Below are positions 14,656-16,596 of a DNA stretch of 16,596 bases, piece after piece (position 1 is the stretch's first letter; every line of letters starts with the position of its first letter). The stretch comes from an uncultured Bryobacterales bacterium (GTDB lineage: Bacteria > Acidobacteriota > Terriglobia > Bryobacterales > Bryobacteraceae): assembly GCA_937859895.1 (NCBI GenBank), contig CALMAV010000178.1, forward strand, positions 64,886 to 81,481. The letters are read 5' to 3'. A program made the translations under genes and the position numbers. The notes under the pieces were generated by a model. The model had not been told where the DNA came from. It did no database searches and worked only from the letters and a program-made list of their open reading frames with translations.

Positions 14656-16596
14656 GTGGCGAGGCGCTATCGTTTCGGAGTATTTACCTTCGATGGGCGA
14701 AGCGGCGAACTTTGGAAAGATGGACGGTCAATCAAATTACGGCCGCAACCCGCCCGGCTTTTAGAATTGCTGGTGGACCATGCGGGTACGTTGGTGGAAC
14801 GAGAAAAGATCCAACGAGCTATCTGGAATCCGGACGTCCAAGTCGATTACGACGTGGGCGTGAATCGCTGCATCCGACAGATCCGTGGCGCTCTGCTGGA
14901 CAACGCCGACGCTCCTCTTTATGTCCAGACGGTTGCGCGCAGAGGATACCGGTTTATCGCCCCGGTAGAAAGGCTTGAAGAGGAGCCGGTGAATGGGCAT
15001 CCTCGCGGCTTAAATGCGGAGGCGACGGAGCGATTGTTACCGCAGGGTGTTCAGGCGGCTGCTCATCCCCTCCGTGCCTTCCTGCGCTATTGGCCGCTGT
15101 TTTCTGCTTGCCTTGTAGCCCTTGCCGCCTGGTACCGCTATGAAAACCGTTCTCATCTCTCCGCTAATTTCAAGATCGTTCCGCTGGCGAGCTATCTGGG
15201 ATATGAGTATTGCCCGACTTTCTCTCCTGACGGGCGGCAGGTTGCATTTGTCTGGAATGGCGAGGGACAGAATAACTTCGACATTTATGTCAAGCTGGCC
15301 GGTTCTCCAAGATTGCTCCGGTTGACCACCGACTCCGCCATCGACTACGGTCCGGCCTGGTCGCCGGATGGCCGTTGGATCGCGTTCTGTCGAGGCACAG
15401 AGCATCCAGGGGGTGCGCTTTGGGTCGTACCGGCACTCGGTGGCCCCGAACGTAAGATCATCGATCTTGACGAGAGCGCCAATCCCTCAAATCGTCCGGT
15501 TAGCTGGTCTTCAGATAGCAAGTCGCTGGTGCTGGCAAGTTCGATTAAGCCGCGCAGCAAGCACGGCCTCAAACTGGTGGATGTCTCGACCGCGAAAATC
15601 AGACAACTAACCTTTCCCGCTGCCGAGGAGGATGATTCTTATCCGGCATTTTCTCCACAAGGAGACAAGATTGCGTTTACACGAGACTCCGGCAAGGGAT
15701 TCAGTTCCCTTTATCTGCTGCCGTTCCGGCCCAATCTCGTAAGCCCCCTCAGGCCCAAACGGCTGGACTGGCCCGGATTTCAGGATACAGCGTACGGCCA
15801 CGCGGTCTGGACGCCTCAGAACGGTCACCTTGTTTTTGAATCGAGCAGCGGCGGACCTCACCGACTCTGGATCGCAGCGGACAAGCGGAATGCCCAACCC
15901 GCGGTGCTTGCCTCCCTGGGCGAAAACTTGTCTAACGCTGTAGTCTCATCGACTGGACGACTCGCTTATGCTCATTCCAACTTCAATTCGAACATCTGGC
16001 GAATTGATCTGCAGGACTCGATAGCCGGAAACTCTGCTGAGGAACACGCGCAAAACGGGCGCAAGATTAAGCGCGCCGCCCAACTGACGAGCGAATTTCT
16101 TGATTGCACGGCGGAGCGCAACCGCGCTTTATGCGCTCCGGTGGCGGTTCGAACGGTTGCTTCGACGCGCGATGACGAAAGCCCGGCGTTATCGCCCGAT
16201 GGGCAGAAGCTGGCATTCGCGTCCGACCGCTCGGGATTTACGGAGATATGGGTCAGCAACCTGGATGGGTCCGATCCGATGCAGCTCACATTCCTGCAGC
16301 ACTTGGCCGGTTCGCCCGCCTGGTCGGCGGATGGGCAACAAATTCTGTTCGACTCCCGCGAGGAGGGGGATGCCCATCTCTATTCAATAGCGGCCAGCGG
16401 CGGAGAGCCAACGAAGCTAATGGCAGGGACCGGCGTGCTTCCTGTCGCCTCTCCCGATGGTAAATGGATCTACTTTTCCTCCCGGGCATCCGGATCTATG
16501 CAGATATGGCGGATGCCTCAGGCGGGCGGCTCGGCCCAGCAGATGACGACTCTCGGTGGATTCGGCGTAAAGCTCTCGCCCGATTGCCGCTTCGCC
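14656..16596 (+). CDS. OmpR-type winged-helix regulator with transmembrane helix and PD40 repeats (3' end outside window)
   Basis: The frame is open for 647 codons to the window edge. Residues 4-103 form an OmpR/CadC-like DNA-binding domain: YRFGVFTFDGRSGELWKDGR, LRPQPARLLELLVDHAG, the recognition helix VGVNRCIRQIRGALLD, and the wing YVQTVARRGYRFIAPVE. A proline-rich linker leads to one membrane helix (about 143-160, RYWPLFSACLVALAAW). The outer part is built of TolB-like PD40 propeller repeats, with SPDGRQVAF, SPDGRWIAF, SPQGDKIAF, SPDGQKLAF, SADGQQILF and SPDGKWIYF visible. This one-component, membrane-bound regulator design is greatly expanded in Acidobacteriota. Start GTG 14656 matches the usual VARRYRFG-type N-terminus; an in-frame TGA at 14611 limits extension. 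It is divergent from the large secreted protein gene, 247 bases away, and may control it; the signal sensed is unknown. Confidence 0.9.
   Translation, partial: MARRYRFGVFTFDGRSGELWKDGRSIKLRPQPARLLELLVDHAGTLVEREKIQRAIWNPDVQVDYDVGVNRCIRQIRGALLDNADAPLYVQTVARRGYRFIAPVERLEEEPVNGHPRGLNAEATERLLPQGVQAAAHPLRAFLRYWPLFSACLVALAAWYRYENRSHLSANFKIVPLASYLGYEYCPTFSPDGRQVAFVWNGEGQNNFDIYVKLAGSPRLLRLTTDSAIDYGPAWSPDGRWIAFCRGTEHPGGALWVVPALGGPERKIIDLDESANPSNRPVSWSSDSKSLVLASSIKPRSKHGLKLVDVSTAKIRQLTFPAAEEDDSYPAFSPQGDKIAFTRDSGKGFSSLYLLPFRPNLVSPLRPKRLDWPGFQDTAYGHAVWTPQNGHLVFESSSGGPHRLWIAADKRNAQPAVLASLGENLSNAVVSSTGRLAYAHSNFNSNIWRIDLQDSIAGNSAEEHAQNGRKIKRAAQLTSEFLDCTAERNRALCAPVAVRTVASTRDDESPALSPDGQKLAFASDRSGFTEIWVSNLDGSDPMQLTFLQHLAGSPAWSADGQQILFDSREEGDAHLYSIAASGGEPTKLMAGTGVLPVASPDGKWIYFSSRASGSMQIWRMPQAGGSAQQMTTLGGFGVKLSPDCRFA

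Noticed and set aside
1..16596. tRNA or rRNA genes
   Set aside because: No cloverleaf-type T-arm with matching acceptor ends and no rRNA-like conserved stretch was seen by eye; the GGTTCGAAC near 16146 lies inside the PD40 coding sequence.

Overview
The window looks like a piece of an Acidobacteriota genome, most likely Bryobacterales/Solibacter-like. The evidence is the GTG-started winged-helix + transmembrane + PD40-repeat regulator at the right end, the PEP-CTERM and FG-GAP secreted proteins, and remnants of PilZ and TPR proteins of acidobacterial style. This assignment is by recognition of protein style only; no database search was possible.

Left part (1-2411): a tight sugar operon. It holds the 3' end of a class I mannose-6-phosphate isomerase, a cupin-type glucose-6-phosphate isomerase that starts 2 bp after it, and a sugar-porter MFS permease whose GTG start overlaps the isomerase stop. 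Together they would import a hexose and interconvert mannose-6-P, fructose-6-P and glucose-6-P.

Centre (2412-8210): a gene-poor, mostly lower-GC accessory segment. It carries decayed PilZ and NERD-domain genes on the minus strand, a small XRE-type repressor, and a GC-richer insert with an HTH protein translationally coupled to a ScpA-like kleisin. A plasmid maintenance block follows: parA, a small putative ribbon-helix-helix partner, a repA broken by a frameshift, and five directly repeated ~20-bp iterons just after repA. Short repeats (AATCGTATAGTA, AGTACGACT) lie around parA and before repA and look like partition or autoregulation sites. The simplest reading is a plasmid backbone, now integrated or decaying.

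Insertion-element zone (8505-10044): a degraded IS256-family transposase 5' end, then a signal-peptide protein of TPR type that is frameshifted and cut off by a complete IS5-family element (834 bp, imperfect inverted repeats, TCA target duplication).

Right part (10191-16596): a 1405-residue secreted protein on the minus strand. It appears to be an in-frame fusion of a PEP-CTERM protein to a second secreted FG-GAP protein, since a complete PEP-CTERM signal is followed directly by a second signal peptide. Divergent from it is the wHTH-TM-PD40 regulator, which runs off the right edge. The most unusual observations are the PEP-CTERM/signal-peptide fusion, the kleisin pair without scpB next to a plasmid partition block, and the broken repA with its iteron array.
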